Source: Adenophora triphylla var. japonica
Taxonomy: Eukaryota > Streptophyta > Magnoliopsida > Asterales > Campanulaceae
Direction: 5' to 3'
Length of the DNA stretch: 64,000 bases
Assembly: GCA_022495995.1 (NCBI GenBank)
Contig: JAFEMH010002515.1
Span: 248,001-312,000 of the forward strand
The position numbers and the translations under genes were made by a program. The notes under the pieces were generated by a model. That model saw only the letters and a program-made list of their open reading frames with translations. It did no database searches and was not told the DNA's origin. Positions 53,100 to 64,000 of the stretch are shown piece after piece. Each line of letters starts with the position of its first letter. The first letter of the stretch is position 1.

Positions 53100-53770
53100 C
53101 AAAAATGGTCCAAAAGCACCCACCAGCTCGGCTGCTCATGGCCAAGACACGGCCCAACCTGCTGCCCACGAGGCGGCTGCCTGGAATAATCCAAGGCTGG
53201 CGCCTCACTTCCAGTAATAATGCCCCATTTTTTGGCCAAGGTGAGGCGGCCGCCTGCCCCGATCTTAGGCTAGCGCCTCACCACCAGAATGCAAGCCCCA
53301 TGAATTCCTTGTGAGGCGGCCGCCAGGAATAATATGAGGCTGGCGCCTCACGTCCAGTAATAATGCCCCATGTTTGGCCAAGTTGAGGCGGCCGCCTGGC
53401 CCCATCTCAGGCTGGCGCCTCACTTCCAATAATAAACTAATAATGCCCCATGTTTGGCCAATTTGAGGCGGCCGCCTGCCCCGATCTTAGGCTAGCGCCT
53501 CACCACCAGAATGCAAGCCCCATGAATTCCTTGTGAGGCGGCCGCCAGGAATAATATGAGGCTGGCGCCTCACGTCCAGTAATAATGCCCCATGTTTGGC
53601 CAAGTTGAGGCGGCCGCCTGGCCCCATCTCAGGCTGGCGCCTCACTTCCAATAATAAACTAATAATGCCCCATGTTTGGCCAATTTGAGGCGGCCGCCTG
53701 TCTCCATATGAGGCTGGCGCCTCACCACCAGAATGTACGCCCATGAATTGCCTTGTGAGGTGCTCAAAAT
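53100..53770. repeat. GC-rich minisatellite with GCGGCCGC palindromes
   Basis: Alternating GAGGCGGCCGCCTG and GGCTGGCGCCTCAC blocks with AATAATGCCCCATG spacers. Eight GCGGCCGCC-type blocks lie between 53166 and 53700. A 222-bp higher-order unit is repeated almost exactly (53242-53463 and 53464-53685). It stands out from the AT-rich surroundings and lies 0.6 kb upstream of the TNP2 start. Confidence 0.9.
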
Positions 53771-54286
53771 GAGGCTGGCACCTCGGCCTTTACCCCATTC
53801 CAATTTTTTTCCAATTCCCGCCCTTTTCTCTCCCAGATATTTAAACCTTGGCGCCCCTTCCCTTTTCCTCCAAAATTACTACGCCCTCCCCCCCCACCCC
53901 CAAATTAGTGCCCCTCCCTTTTCCCCCAAATTACTACGCCCTTTTCCCCTTCAAATTAGAATGCAGAGTACAAAAACCCTATTTTACCCAAAAATCAAAA
54001 AATACAATTTACCTTCTCTCTCTACCGCTAAGCCATCAGTGCTCTTCGCTTGTTCCTCCACTGCGACAAGAGTTTCTTCGGTTCATGGTAATGTCCATCT
54101 TTGTCCTCTCTCACATACAAGAGTTTCTTCTTTGATTTTAACTATATATCGCTGTTAGATTGTTGAAGGTATCAAGAATACTTATAGATCATATGGCTAT
54201 GTAGTTTATTCTACTAGTTGTTGAATTGATTTATTAGTTGTTTTGTGTGGATCAATATACTAGCATTTGTTGTATCCATCTTTGAA

Positions 54287-57200
54287 ATGTCAGATAAGAA
54301 TAGGAGTTAGATGTATCAACGTTTAGATGGAAGTGGGAATGTTACTCCAGAATTTTTACAAGGGTTGGATAAATTTGTAAAATATGCGAAGTCTAAGAAA
54401 GAACATCTTATTGAAGGTCGTATAAGATGTCTCTGTGCTACAAGTTCTAATAGAGCTGCAAAGAGACCTCGTGTCGGGTGTAACAATAACAAGTTTTTAC
54501 TGGAACATGAATTGTATAATCACCTTTATAAACATGGTTTTAAACAAAATTATGAAGTGTAGACATCACATGGTGAATCAATGGTAGATGAGCCTAATAG
54601 AAGTTTTGAGCAAATTGTTCATCCTAGCATTGTTGATCAACAGGGGACATCCACGACCATGGATGAAAATGTTCCTAGTATGATTGATATGGTTATGGAT
54701 GCTGCAGGGCCAAATTTTTCTTGGGATCCGGAATCCACGACTGAGAAACCAACAAAAGTAGTATAAGAGTGGTTAGATATGTTAAATGCTGCACGTGAAC
54801 CTGTTTCTAAATGTAGAAAGACGTCAATTGTAGAAGCTGCTGCAGAGTGTTTGAACATAAAGAAGGAGGGTAATGTGAGTGAGAGAACTTATAACCAGTT
54901 TATGGACTTCATTCAAAAGTTGCTACCAGAAAAAAATACGATGGCTAGAAGTTGGGATGACACTTGTAAGATTGTTAAAAAGATAGGGTTGGGGTTCCAA
55001 TTGACAGATGCATACATTAATGATTTCCAATTATACCGTAATACCACAGAAAATGATACAAAGTGTAGTATTTGCAATCATGATAGGTATAAACCTAGAG
55101 GCAATGGTAAGAGAACGCGTAAACTAATCCCATATAAGCAATTGCATTACCTTCCATTGATCCCCAGATTGCAGCGATTATATACTTTTAAAGGGAGGGC
55201 TATTAATATGAGATGGCATAAAAATTGTCCTCGTAAGGATGGACAACTCTCACACCCATCAGATGGTGAGGCGTGGAAGCATTTCGATGAGACTTATCCA
55301 GATTTTGCTGTTGATCCTCGAAACGTAAGACATTGCTTGTCATCTGATGGTTTTAATCCATTTGGTGGCTTAGCAAAGGCTTACTCGTGTTGGCCTGTTA
55401 TTGTAACTCCCTTGAATCTGCCTCCATGGTTATGCATGAATGAAGAATATATGTTTCTTATGTTGCTTGTGCCTGGTCCCAAAGGACCGGGTAAGAATAT
55501 AGACATATATCTTCAACCATTGACCGAGGAGTTACAAGGTTTGTGGAATATTGGTGTTGAAACTTGGGATGCATCAACAAAGCAGAATTTTCAAATGAAG
55601 ACTGCCTTAATGTGGACAGTCAGTGACTTCCCTGCATATGGCTTCCTTTCTGGTTGGAGTACACATGGAGAATTGTCTTGTCCTTACTGTGTGGAGCTTA
55701 CGAAAGCATTCAGGCTTATCGAAGGGAAGAAACCATATTACTTTGACTGTCATCGGCAATTTTTACCCCAAAATCATCAATTCAGAGATTCTTCGCAACA
55801 TTTTACAAAGGGTATAGTCGAGCATGATGAAGCCCCTCCCCGTTTGTCAGGTGATGAGATCTTAGAAAGACTTTCACATATAGGGGAATGTAAGTGGGGT
55901 GAATTTCAATCACCCTGGTTTTGGGGAATCTCACAACTGGAAGAAGCGTAGCACATTCTGGGACTTGCCTTATTGGAAGACAAACCTTGTTCGCCACAAT
56001 CTTGACTTGATGCACATTGAAAAAAATGTTTTTGATAACATATTTAATACAATTATGGATATGGCTAAGAGTAAAGATAATAAAAAGGCTCAGATGGATA
56101 TGGAAAAGCTTTGCAATCGTCGAGGTTTAAACCTGACCCTGGATCGTAAGGGAAAGCCTATTTAGCCTAAGTCACAGTACACACTTTCACGAGAAGATAA
56201 AATGAAGGTGTTAAAGTGGGTGAAGACTTTGAGGTTACCAGATGGTTACTCTTCAAATTTGGCTAGATGTGCTAACTTAGAAACCTTTAAGATGCAAGGG
56301 ATGAAGAGTCATGACTGCCATGTGTTCTTGGAAAGGCTACTTCCAATTGCCTTTCGTGACTTGTTGCCTGATGCCATATTAGCTTCCCTAGCCGAGTTGA
56401 GTGAATTCTTCAAAGTCATATGCTCTAGTGTTTTACGTGAGGAGGATCTAAAGCTTCTTGAGAAAAACATTGTTGTTACGCTTTGCAAGCTTGAGAAGAT
56501 TTTTCCTCCAGCATTCTTTGATTCAATGGAGCATTTACCTGTTCACTTGGCATGCGAAGCAAGGGTTACCGGTCCAGTACAATATCGGTGGATGTACCCA
56601 TTTTAGAGGTTTTTAAACACTTTAAAGAGGAAGGTTAAGAACAAGGCAAGAGTGAAGGGTTCAATTGTGAAAGGGTACTTGATGCATGCAACATCTTATT
56701 TTTGTAGCTACTACCTCGATGATGAAGTTTTCACCAAGTTAACAAGTGTTGGTAGGAACAATGATGGCGGTGTGCTTCTGAATAACAAAGACATTTCTGT
56801 TCTCAAATATCCTGGTTGCTTTCTCGAAAAACCAATCAAAGAAAAAAAGTATATCAAATTGACGGAATTTGAATTTCATAATGCTCGCACATACATACTC
56901 CTTAACTGTGAAGAGGTCACAAAAACATATATTCCGTAAGTTCTTATTCTTAAAACATCTTCTTGGTTCACTCATATGTATAATACATATTTATACTGTA
57001 AGTTTTCCTAAATCGAATTTATTATAGGCTGTTCGAAGCATATGTGCGGAAGGAGGACCCAAACATTAGTCGCCAACTCTTAGAGGTCAAGAAAGATAAT
57101 GAATTTTATAGATGGTTTAAACGCCATGTAAGTAAGGTCTTTCACATAAATAATTTGCATCCTTAACAAACTTTGAAAAATCTTGAATGTTGCTTTATTT

Positions 57201-57968
57201 ATTTTATTGATAGATCGAGGAAAATCCAAATGATGAAGTGATGTATCCTGGTATTACTCATTTGGCTGAGGGTCCAAGTCTTCTTGATGTCCAACGCTTT
57301 AATGGCTACTTTGTTAATGGATATGCCTTTCATACGAAAGATTATGGTGGAAATAGGACAAAAATGAATCAGATGTTGACTATTATGGGAAATTGTTGGA
57401 GGTCATTCAATTAGGCTATTTGGGTGGTAAAAAGGTAGTTCTATTTAATTGCAAGTGGTTTGATTCAACAATTGGAAAAGGTATAAAACTGAATCCAATG
57501 TGTGATATTGTGGATGTCAATTCAAACTTGAAATATAGAGGTAAAGACACCTACGTGCTAGCATCCCAAGCTCACCAATGTTACTTTACTGAATACCCTT
57601 CAAGAAAACAAGGGCATGGACATTGGTGGTATGTTTTTAAGACAAAAGCTAGAGGTGGAATTGATGTACCCTACAAAGAAAATATTCCTATGGACAGCGA
57701 AGAGTCATTACCTGATGCCTTTTACCAAGAAAGTATTATGCCTGTTATTACCCTTGTTACTGATGGTGGAGCGGACCTGGATAATCCCATCCTTCACACT
57801 GGAGTTGATGACGAGGAGACATACATTAACCTAGATGAAGAATCTGAAGAGGAAGAAAGAGGTGAAGAAGAAGTAGACGATGACAAAGAAGATAATGAAG
57901 TTGACAATGACTCAGAGGATGGCGAATATGAGTCAGATTCAGATGATGTGGATGCCCTTGTGCACTGA
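54287..57968 (+). pseudogene. CACTA TNP2-type transposase, broken
   Basis: ATG at 54287 starts MSDKNRS; after a stop (54308) comes MYQRLDGSGNVTPEFLQGLD. A long frame (54779-55951) includes RLYTFKGRAINMRWHKNCPR, FNPFGGLAKAYSCWPVIVTP, LPPWLCMNEEYMFLMLLVPG, GPGKNIDIYLQPLTEELQGL and HGELSCPYCVE, the Transposase_21 core. A frameshift near 55917 is followed by FWDLPYWKTNLVRHNLDLMH, then IEKNVFDNIF. Next come the DUF4218 part (SMEHLPVHLACEARVTGPVQ) and, after introns 56936-57027 and 57128-57213, the DUF4216 part (VLFNCKWFD, HWWYVFKTK) and an acidic tail. Stops lie at 54308, 54560, 54764, 56163 and 56604; another frameshift is near 57360. The domain order is complete, but the gene is dead. Confidence 0.9.
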
Positions 57969-58270
57969 TTTGCAATGTTCACTTGCCATTTTAGCTTTAA
58001 GTAGTTGCAAATTTAATAAAATGTGTATGGACTCTCATGTTCTTTTGATTGCCAGTATGATCATATAGATAGTCACGAAGTTTGAGTATCTTCATTTGTT
58101 TTGTATTTTGTTTAATTATACTTTCAGTATGCTAAGTTAGTATTACGAATTGTTAGCAATCATATCTTATTTATTTAACGTATACTCATTATGTTCAATT
58201 TCTTATATACTCAGTTTTACTTATATAAATGTTACAATTGTACTGATATATTTTTTCCCTAGATAAAACT

Positions 58271-58545
58271 ATGTCACAGCCAAGTATACAAAGAGCTCTT
58301 TTTCAGGGGTTTTCACCTTCGCATTCATCAGAAAACTCAACAGGTAATGGGAACACATTGACAACAGGAAGTGGTAACACACAAGCATCTGGAAGCTTAA
58401 ATGGTAACACAGAACAACCTACTCAATAACCTTCAGAGGCACAAAACTCTATCATTCAGGTTATTGGAACTCAAGTATGCCGCTTATTACCCGAGGTCGA
58501 TACTGATACCAACAAAGAAATAGCTGCACTATCGCAAAGTGGATG
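58271..58545 (+). pseudogene. Possible start of a second CACTA gene (TNPA position)
   Basis: ATG 58271 opens MSQPSIQRALFQGFSPSHSS, with a Gly, Asn, Thr and Ser-rich stretch. A TAA at 58427-58429 interrupts it, then the same frame continues PSEAQNSIIQVIGTQVC to a stop at 58545. In known CACTA elements a second gene follows TNP2, and this has the right place and strand. No domain is recognised, and the retroelement at 58668 cuts off anything further. Confidence 0.4.
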
Positions 58546-58667
58546 ACAAGTGTTATCTGGTTCTTGTTTTTTTAATTATTATCAAATGTTTTTTTACAAA
58601 AATACCATGATTTTTGCTCTATAATTAGGTTCATATCTCTTTGTTAGTTCATGTCCATACATATTTG

Positions 58668-59689
58668 TGTAGCGTTGATATTTTTTTGAATAACAGAGTC
58701 ACCACTTATTATTTATTTTGGAAAACAATAAGAAAAACCTTTTGATGATTTAAAGAGATTTGAGGGTTCGGGGGTTAAGTTATGGAATGGGAAGGTCGAG
58801 GAGCACCCATTCCACCCAATCCGGAGATCGGTCTTGCCAATCGAGTATTATCAATCTTTACAATTACTAATTAAAGAAAGGAACAAGAAAACCCTAATCA
58901 ATTTATTGATTAGGAATGTCGAATTGTATACTTCGAGATCACCTCCATGGATTGAAGGGACTCTAGGCTAATCTTTTTTATGGGATTACACTACTCTAAA
59001 ATCAATAGAGAGATCAAGAAGAAGAAGAGTAAAAATATAGAAATTTACCTTGTTTAGGGAGTATTTGATTTAGAACGTGGTTCTAAGATGTCTTCTCGGT
59101 CGAGAAATGATTCGGGCAGAGCTTCGCCTTGATTCTAGGCTTGAGCCTTGATGTTTGTCAATCAACGTGGTTGATGGACGAATTTAGGAGTTGCTTGTGA
59201 GTGATTTGAAGGAATCTTTCAAGGAGAGAAACCAACAAATTGTGTGTGTTGTGTGACTTCGATCGTGGATCGAGGACCTCTCAAATACTGGAAAGCTATC
59301 AGGTATTTATAGGGGTTTAAGAGGTGGATGAATGACTTGGTCACCAAGATTAGGAGACTCAAGGAAGGTTCCAGAACTCAACTGTGATTGGATGACCGGA
59401 TTGATAAGGTTTTATCCCGAAAAGAGTTTGAAACGGAGAAGGAGAGTGATTCTGCATATCCTGCAGAGGGCTTATCTCGCGCGAGACACGTATGTCCCAC
59501 GCGAGACAACTAGTCAAATGACCATTTTGTCCTCTTCAGTTGTTCCGTTAGTCAGTTAGGTCCAAAACTAACGAGGTTAGTTAGAAACTTAACGAAACAT
59601 GACGAAACTGATATGCTTTCATCAAAACATAAAAGAGAGACGAAGAGTAGTGTAATCATGAATTATTGGTTCAGAATGGGGTGTCTACA
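58668..59689 (-). repeat. 3' LTR of the gag-only element, 1022 bp
   Basis: Ends TGTAG...CTACA. It contains TCTCGCGCGAGACA near 59470 and a GGTTCGGGGGTTAAG block typical of Ogre/Tat-like LTRs. The TCTCGC/GCGAGA motif recurs in the leader at about 63665-63700. The assignment as 3' LTR follows from the gag orientation. Confidence 0.75.
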
Positions 59690-60026
59690 GAGCCCTCGGC
59701 GACAAGACTTATGAAAGAAGTCATGTCGTCGATAGAAAAGACATCATTGTGAACATTGGGATGGTCGTGCCGCACGGCTGCCTACGTATCTCTAAGAGAG
59801 AATCAGACCAAAACGTAGTTCGACTCCAAAATACTAAAAAGGCTATTTTAGGTATTTTGAAAAGCATTTTTGAAAATCGAAGAGGGATTTTTTTTTGAAA
59901 AGGTAAAATCATACTGAGGAATCAAGGACTTGACCCAATTCTGAAGATACCTGTTTGTTGATGAAGTTGTTGAAGTGCGCCGCCCGAGGTTACTGACGTT
60001 GCCATTGTTGCCGAGGTCACGGACTT

Positions 60027-60271
60027 GGTTGTCGCTGCTGCCGTCGCAGACTTTGCTGATGCTGAGGTCACAGACTTGAAGTTTGCTGCCGTCACAGACT
60101 TTGAAGTTGTTGCCGAGGTCACGAACTTGAAGTTTGCTGCCGTCACAGACTTTGCTGATGTCTCCGACGTCACGGACTTGAAGTTTGCTGCCGTCACAGA
60201 CTTTGTTGATGTTGCCGAGGTCACGAACTTGAAGTTTGCTGCCATCACAGACTTTGAAGTTGTCGGTTGAG
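60027..60271. repeat. 51-bp minisatellite, open on both strands
   Basis: Units of AAGTTTGCTGCCGTCACAGA, CTTTGAAGTTGTTGCCGAGG, TCACGAACTTG repeat about five times. Minus-strand reading gives KVCDGSKLQVRDLGN repeats of 17 residues inside a 176-codon frame (59848-60378); the plus strand gives EVTDLKFAAVTDF repeats. It lies between gag and the 3' LTR, where pol would be expected. Confidence 0.85.
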
Positions 60272-60379
60272 GTGGAGATTCTGTCGGCCCCTGTAATGCA
60301 AGGATATATGTATAATGGTCTCAGATGGACCCAAATGATTCTTACCTTTCTGTACCTGTCAGCACATAAAGATTCCAAA

Positions 60380-62160
60380 TAGATTTTCCAGATTTTAGTT
60401 GTTTGACTGGACTTACGTGGTGGTGCTCACGTCTGTTCGTGTAAATGGTCGATTGGTCATTTTGGTGGTGAGTTTATGTATGAGAATATGATATATGGAC
60501 ATGTAGGGACATTTGTATGGATGTATATTTGAGATGGGTGAACTGTATGAGTGAACTTGTGTTTGACAAGTTGGGACCAAATCAGTTTATGTAACTAGTC
60601 GGTAGTCGAGAGTACCATACGATTTCTTCATTGTTGTAGAATTTCGATGAGTAACCTTGTGTGAACACATCTAGGCCTGTTGCGAATCTTCATTCTTAAT
60701 TCTCCCTTGAATCGTGTCTCTAGGAGGCAAACGACTACAAATCTGTCGACTGTCGTAATGGCTCTATGTCCAAGGCCCTTTGCTGTCTCAAGCCCCAAGT
60801 TGCTTGCAAGTGGTAGATGACTTTGTGAACAGGCTTGTGAGTCTGCTCTCTTGATTTGAAGATGATCGAAGAAGACTCTCCTTGTTGATTTGATTTGAAG
60901 AGGATCGAATGATGTTCGATGAAGAAGGTTGAAGAATAGTCTCCCTTTGTCCTTGATGATTTTTTTTCTTAGTGACGCACCCTGATTTTTGCTTAGACCG
61001 CCCTTTCGGGTTTTCAATCTAGCGGGCATCTCTTTTGCGTCTTTTTTTTCTTTTCTTTTTTTTTGAAAGTAGTATGTTAACTCGAAGTAAACTCAGAGGA
61101 GAGAATCTTATTGAGGAGAGATAAATGAGATTTAGTTAGTTGAGGAGAGATGGACTCTATTCTTTAGAAGGTGATCCAAGCATTGATTATTTGGAGAAGT
61201 GTATTCTCTAATGATGAGAGTGAGAGGCAAAGAGGAAAGCTCCAAATGCAGATTTGATTATATTGAAGAGTTGAAGTAGAGTTTGACTGGGGGAGGAAAG
61301 GTTGGGAAGCCCCTATTTTGATGCTTGGATTTCAAGAGTGTGTATGAGAGTGGCTAACAGAAAGCCCCTAGACTCAATAAGAAATGATACTTGGCTCAAA
61401 GATCTAGAAAAGTTGTTCTATCTTTACATGAACCGCGCACCATCTAGAAGTTTCTAAATAAGTTTGAGAAGAAAGTCAATCATTGGTATGACTTAAGGGT
61501 AAACACTTTTCTTGATACTGAAAGTCTTCTTCACTTGTTGTAAAAGGATGTTGAGTAATCTTCATTTCTTTTGATTGTATCATTTGACTCCTCTTCTTTG
61601 CGAGAGAGTCTTTCATGCATTTGAGGTTTCACCTTTGTTGTGAGGGTGATGAAAGCTTGAGAGTTTTTTTTTTTTTTTTTTTTTTTGTACTCTCAAAGTT
61701 TTAAATTGAGTAGCCCCACTCTTCTTGGAATGAAGGTTGACAGCAGCACCTTTGGCTTTCTTCGCTTGTTGACCTTTGACTTTCAGTAGGGGCAATGTTT
61801 AGCCCTTAAGCTTCCTAAGGATAAATTTCTTCTTAAACTCGCTTAGAAGTCTCTATTTTTGCGATGATTTAGGGAATGGAGGGTCCATTATTTTGCATGA
61901 ATTAAATGATACTCATGAGGTAGAACAACCTTAGGGAAAGTGTTTAGGAAAATAAAATGACTTTGATTAATTGAGAAATTTAAGAACAGACTCGATAGTT
62001 TAGATGACACAAACTAGAGGAGGTGAGAAGTACTAGAAAGACAGAACGACTCTTCGAGTTCATACTTGAAAATTTAAAACCTAATCTACTTCTATCAAAG
62101 GAGAAAGGGAGAGGATAGTTGTAGCCCCAAAGTGGTAAGTGTAGATTTCTTCTCGGAGCT
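60380..62160. other. Non-coding interior of the gag-only element
   Basis: Contains only short frames without retroelement motifs, a poly-T tract at about 61662-61686 and TGAAGA-rich simple sequence near 60840-60960. No reverse transcriptase, RNase H or integrase motif was seen on either strand. Confidence 0.6.
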
Positions 62161-62169
62161 TCATCTTCT

Positions 62170-63536
62170 TCATGGATTGCGAGGGAGAGGATTGGTGATG
62201 ACGTTGGGACGTTCTAACTCTCCATTGTCAAAGAGGTCTTGGATGATGTCCTTCAAGTGGTGGCAAGTGTTGGTGTCGTGGCCGGTGAAGTTGTGGTACT
62301 TGCAGAATAAGTGATGAGCATGATTAGGACCCATATCCTTAGGAGGACCACCTTCCCTTGGTTTGATCTTTTCATTCTTGACAAGCACATCGAAGAGTTC
62401 TTCTTGAGTGATTCCTTCAATTTTGTCATAGTGCCTCTTTTTCTTTTCGGGAGGAGGAACAACAGAATACTTGCCGGTGTTGGGGCGGTTGAATGCAATA
62501 GCATTGACTGAAGCATCCTTACTTGTGGTGGGCTTGTTGTAGCGGAAAGTACTTTCCTTCTTTTTGCTTTTTAGGAAGTCATCAATCCTAATTTCGGACT
62601 CGTGGAGTTCATTGAAACTAGGAAAGTAATTGCCGGCGAGCTTCTCTTGAAATTCATCACGAAGACATTGGAGGAAGATGTGGATTTGCTCTTTGAGAGT
62701 AGGTCTTTCGACAATTTTGGTAAGTTTGAGTCTCCATCTTCTAGCAAATTCAGCAAAAGACTCATTTGCATGTTGCTTGGTTTGTTCAAGATCCCTCCTA
62801 GTAGGGCGGTAAGTGGAGTTGTCTTCAAACTGCCTTTGGAAGACTAAACATGTAGACGACCAGTCAAGCCTTGTAGTCATAGGAAGAGACATGTACCAAT
62901 CCCTTGCAGCACCCTCCAAAGTTTGAGGAAAGCATTGGGCCAAGATTGTGTTATCAACGCCCATTGGAAGCATAGCCCAAGTGTAGGTCTCAACATGAGC
63001 TCGAGGACAAGTAGTGCCATTAAACTTGGCAATATCGGGTGTCTTGTACTTGCGAGGAAACTTGGTGATGGATTGTTGAAGAGCATCGGGATCAAATGGG
63101 ACGAATGATCCTTTTGAGGTGTCAAGGGTTGCAAGTTTCTTCTCGAGGTAGTTCTTAGTAACATGGTCACCAAGTTTAGTAGTTTCACCACTGCCTTCTT
63201 TCTTGGTTTTAGCACCCTTGGAGGTATGTCCCTCATCATCAGAGGAGGATGAGGAAGAGGATGAATCGGATTCTTCCTCTTTCTTGCTTGACTTTTTGGT
63301 TTTCTTATTCTTTTTGGTGTATGATTCCTATTCATCGGAGAATGATTCCTCTTTTTGCTTTTGCTTTCTTCCTTTCTTGACTTTCATGTCATGTAGCTCT
63401 TGCATGAGGGCGACCATTTGGGCGTTTTGCTGATCGATTTTCTTACTTTGTTCATCCAACCTAAGTATGGCTAGATGAGTTGGGCCTTAGCTTCGTTGAT
63501 TTCGGCCTCGGTGGTAGAAGGAGAAGCAGACATCAT
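62170..63536 (-). pseudogene. Retroelement gag with capsid and zinc-finger motif
   Basis: A start at 63536 (MMSASPSTTEAEINEAKAQL) is followed by a frameshift near 63475 into a coiled-coil stretch DEQSKKIDQQNAQMVALMQE. An internal stop follows at 63328-63330, then a Ser/Asp/Glu-rich linker. The capsid part from about 63090 has KYKTPDIAKFNGTTCPRAHV, FPQTLEGAARDWYMSLP, ESFAEFARRWR and FLQCLRDEFQEKLAG, a Retrotrans_gag domain. CKYHNFTGHDTNTCHHLKD near 62320 is the Tat/Ogre-type zinc motif. From 63327 down to 62170 the frame is open for about 385 codons. It might still make a partial Gag from a downstream ATG. Confidence 0.85.
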
Positions 63537-64000
63537 GTCGAGCTTTGGCGAAGGACCTAGACGTGTAGCAACCGTGTTAAACCATGATCGAGTCCCAACA
63601 AGTCGGCTGAATATGGTGAATGAAGGCTTGGAGGTTTTGGCCAAAACACGAAAAGACCGAACACTTGTCTCGCACGGGACAAGCAGTCTCACGCGAGACA
63701 ACACCACGGAAGTCACATTTTTTCTGATTTTAATCCTAATTTTGATCGGACGAAAAATCCGTTTTGGGGGTTTCTAACATTCGAAAACCAAACCTAAGGA
63801 CCTAGGGGTCGAAGTTATCCCAAGTAACATCAAGTTTTGTGTAATACATTTGGTGAGAAATTTTTCTTTTTAGGGGCAAATCCGAAGGGACAATTATAGG
63901 GACAATTCCGAAGCGACAATTTTTTGATTTCTTTTCCATGGTTTATTGCACAAAACAAGATCTTGATAAGGGATTACAAAGACTCCAAGAACAAACCGAC

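Larger units (their letters stand above)
47869..58667 (+). mobile_element. Composite CACTA (En/Spm)-like region
   Basis: The left edge TACTACAAGGAAAACC at 47869 differs by one base from the CACTACAAGGAAAA end common in plant CACTA elements and is followed at once by subterminal repeats. A TNP2-type transposase (54287-57968) and the start of a possible second gene (58271) follow on the plus strand. The region is cut off at 58668 by an LTR element, so the right end is not visible here. Treating the whole stretch as one element is an inference; the satellites between 48720 and 51355 could also be independent. Confidence 0.55.
58668..64000 (-). mobile_element. Gag-only LTR retroelement (TR-GAG type), runs off the window
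   Basis: A 1022-bp LTR (58668-59689) lies at the low-coordinate end; on the minus strand it runs TGTAGACACC to CGCTACA. Upstream on that strand are a repeat-rich stretch, a gag gene (62170-63536) and a leader. No protease, reverse transcriptase or integrase motif was found between 59690 and 62170, where pol should lie. A gag without pol fits non-autonomous terminal-repeat elements with a Gag domain. The other LTR and its target duplication (expected ATTTG) lie beyond 64000. Confidence 0.8.

Noticed and set aside
57794..57982. Minus-strand Ser-rich frame
   Set aside because: It is the reverse of the acidic tail of the TNP2 transposase.

Overview
The window looks like nuclear DNA of a flowering plant, probably a eudicot. 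It is AT-rich, has plant-style introns, Stowaway MITEs ending in CTCCCTCCG, plant Ty1/copia, Ty3/gypsy, hAT, Mutator, CACTA and Helitron elements, TTTAGGG-like repeats and fragments of plant gene families. I cannot name the species. Only one host gene looks intact: a two-exon SGNH-type carbohydrate esterase on the minus strand (exons 22222-22785 and 15876-16103). Nearly everything else is mobile DNA or its remains.

Layout. 300-11717: a tandem array of about 2.3-kb units, each carrying an antisense CDR1-like aspartic protease pseudogene. Single units have been hit by a CACTA fragment (1562-1902), a Helitron (5695-5954) and a Pack-MULE with a lipid-transfer-protein fragment (9844-11029); sister units preserve the empty sites of the last two. 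12390-13420: a second type of Pack-MULE with an F-box fragment. 13624-15434: a Helitron end and Stowaway MITEs. 15742-22785: the esterase gene. A small hAT MITE sits in its last codons, and its single intron holds a copia element that itself carries a larger hAT MITE. 22982-26745: more MITEs, a sister Pack-MULE carrying an alkenal-reductase fragment, and a cluster of Helitron ends. 27585-39556: a 12-kb Ty3/gypsy element with TTAAA target duplications, broken gag-pol on the minus strand and an antisense gene with its own TATA box. 39727-46620: a directly duplicated 1.8-kb segment, one copy split by a 3.39-kb hAT transposon (41157-44546), with the empty site in the other copy. 47869-58667: a composite CACTA-like region with subterminal repeats, a telomere-like satellite, a 330-bp tandem repeat, a broken plant transposon protein gene, a GC-rich minisatellite and a broken TNP2-type transposase. 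58668-64000: a gag-only LTR retroelement (minus strand) that appears to have inserted into the CACTA region and runs off the window.

The main value of the window is its readable insertion history. Several insertions can be placed to the base by their target-site duplications, and three have an empty paralogous site in the same window. The most interesting observations are host-gene fragments captured by two sister Pack-MULEs, the esterase C-terminus rewritten by a MITE, the antisense gene inside a gypsy element whose LTRs look young while its pol is wrecked, and the satellite-rich CACTA composite. All protein assignments come from reading motifs by eye; no database search was run.
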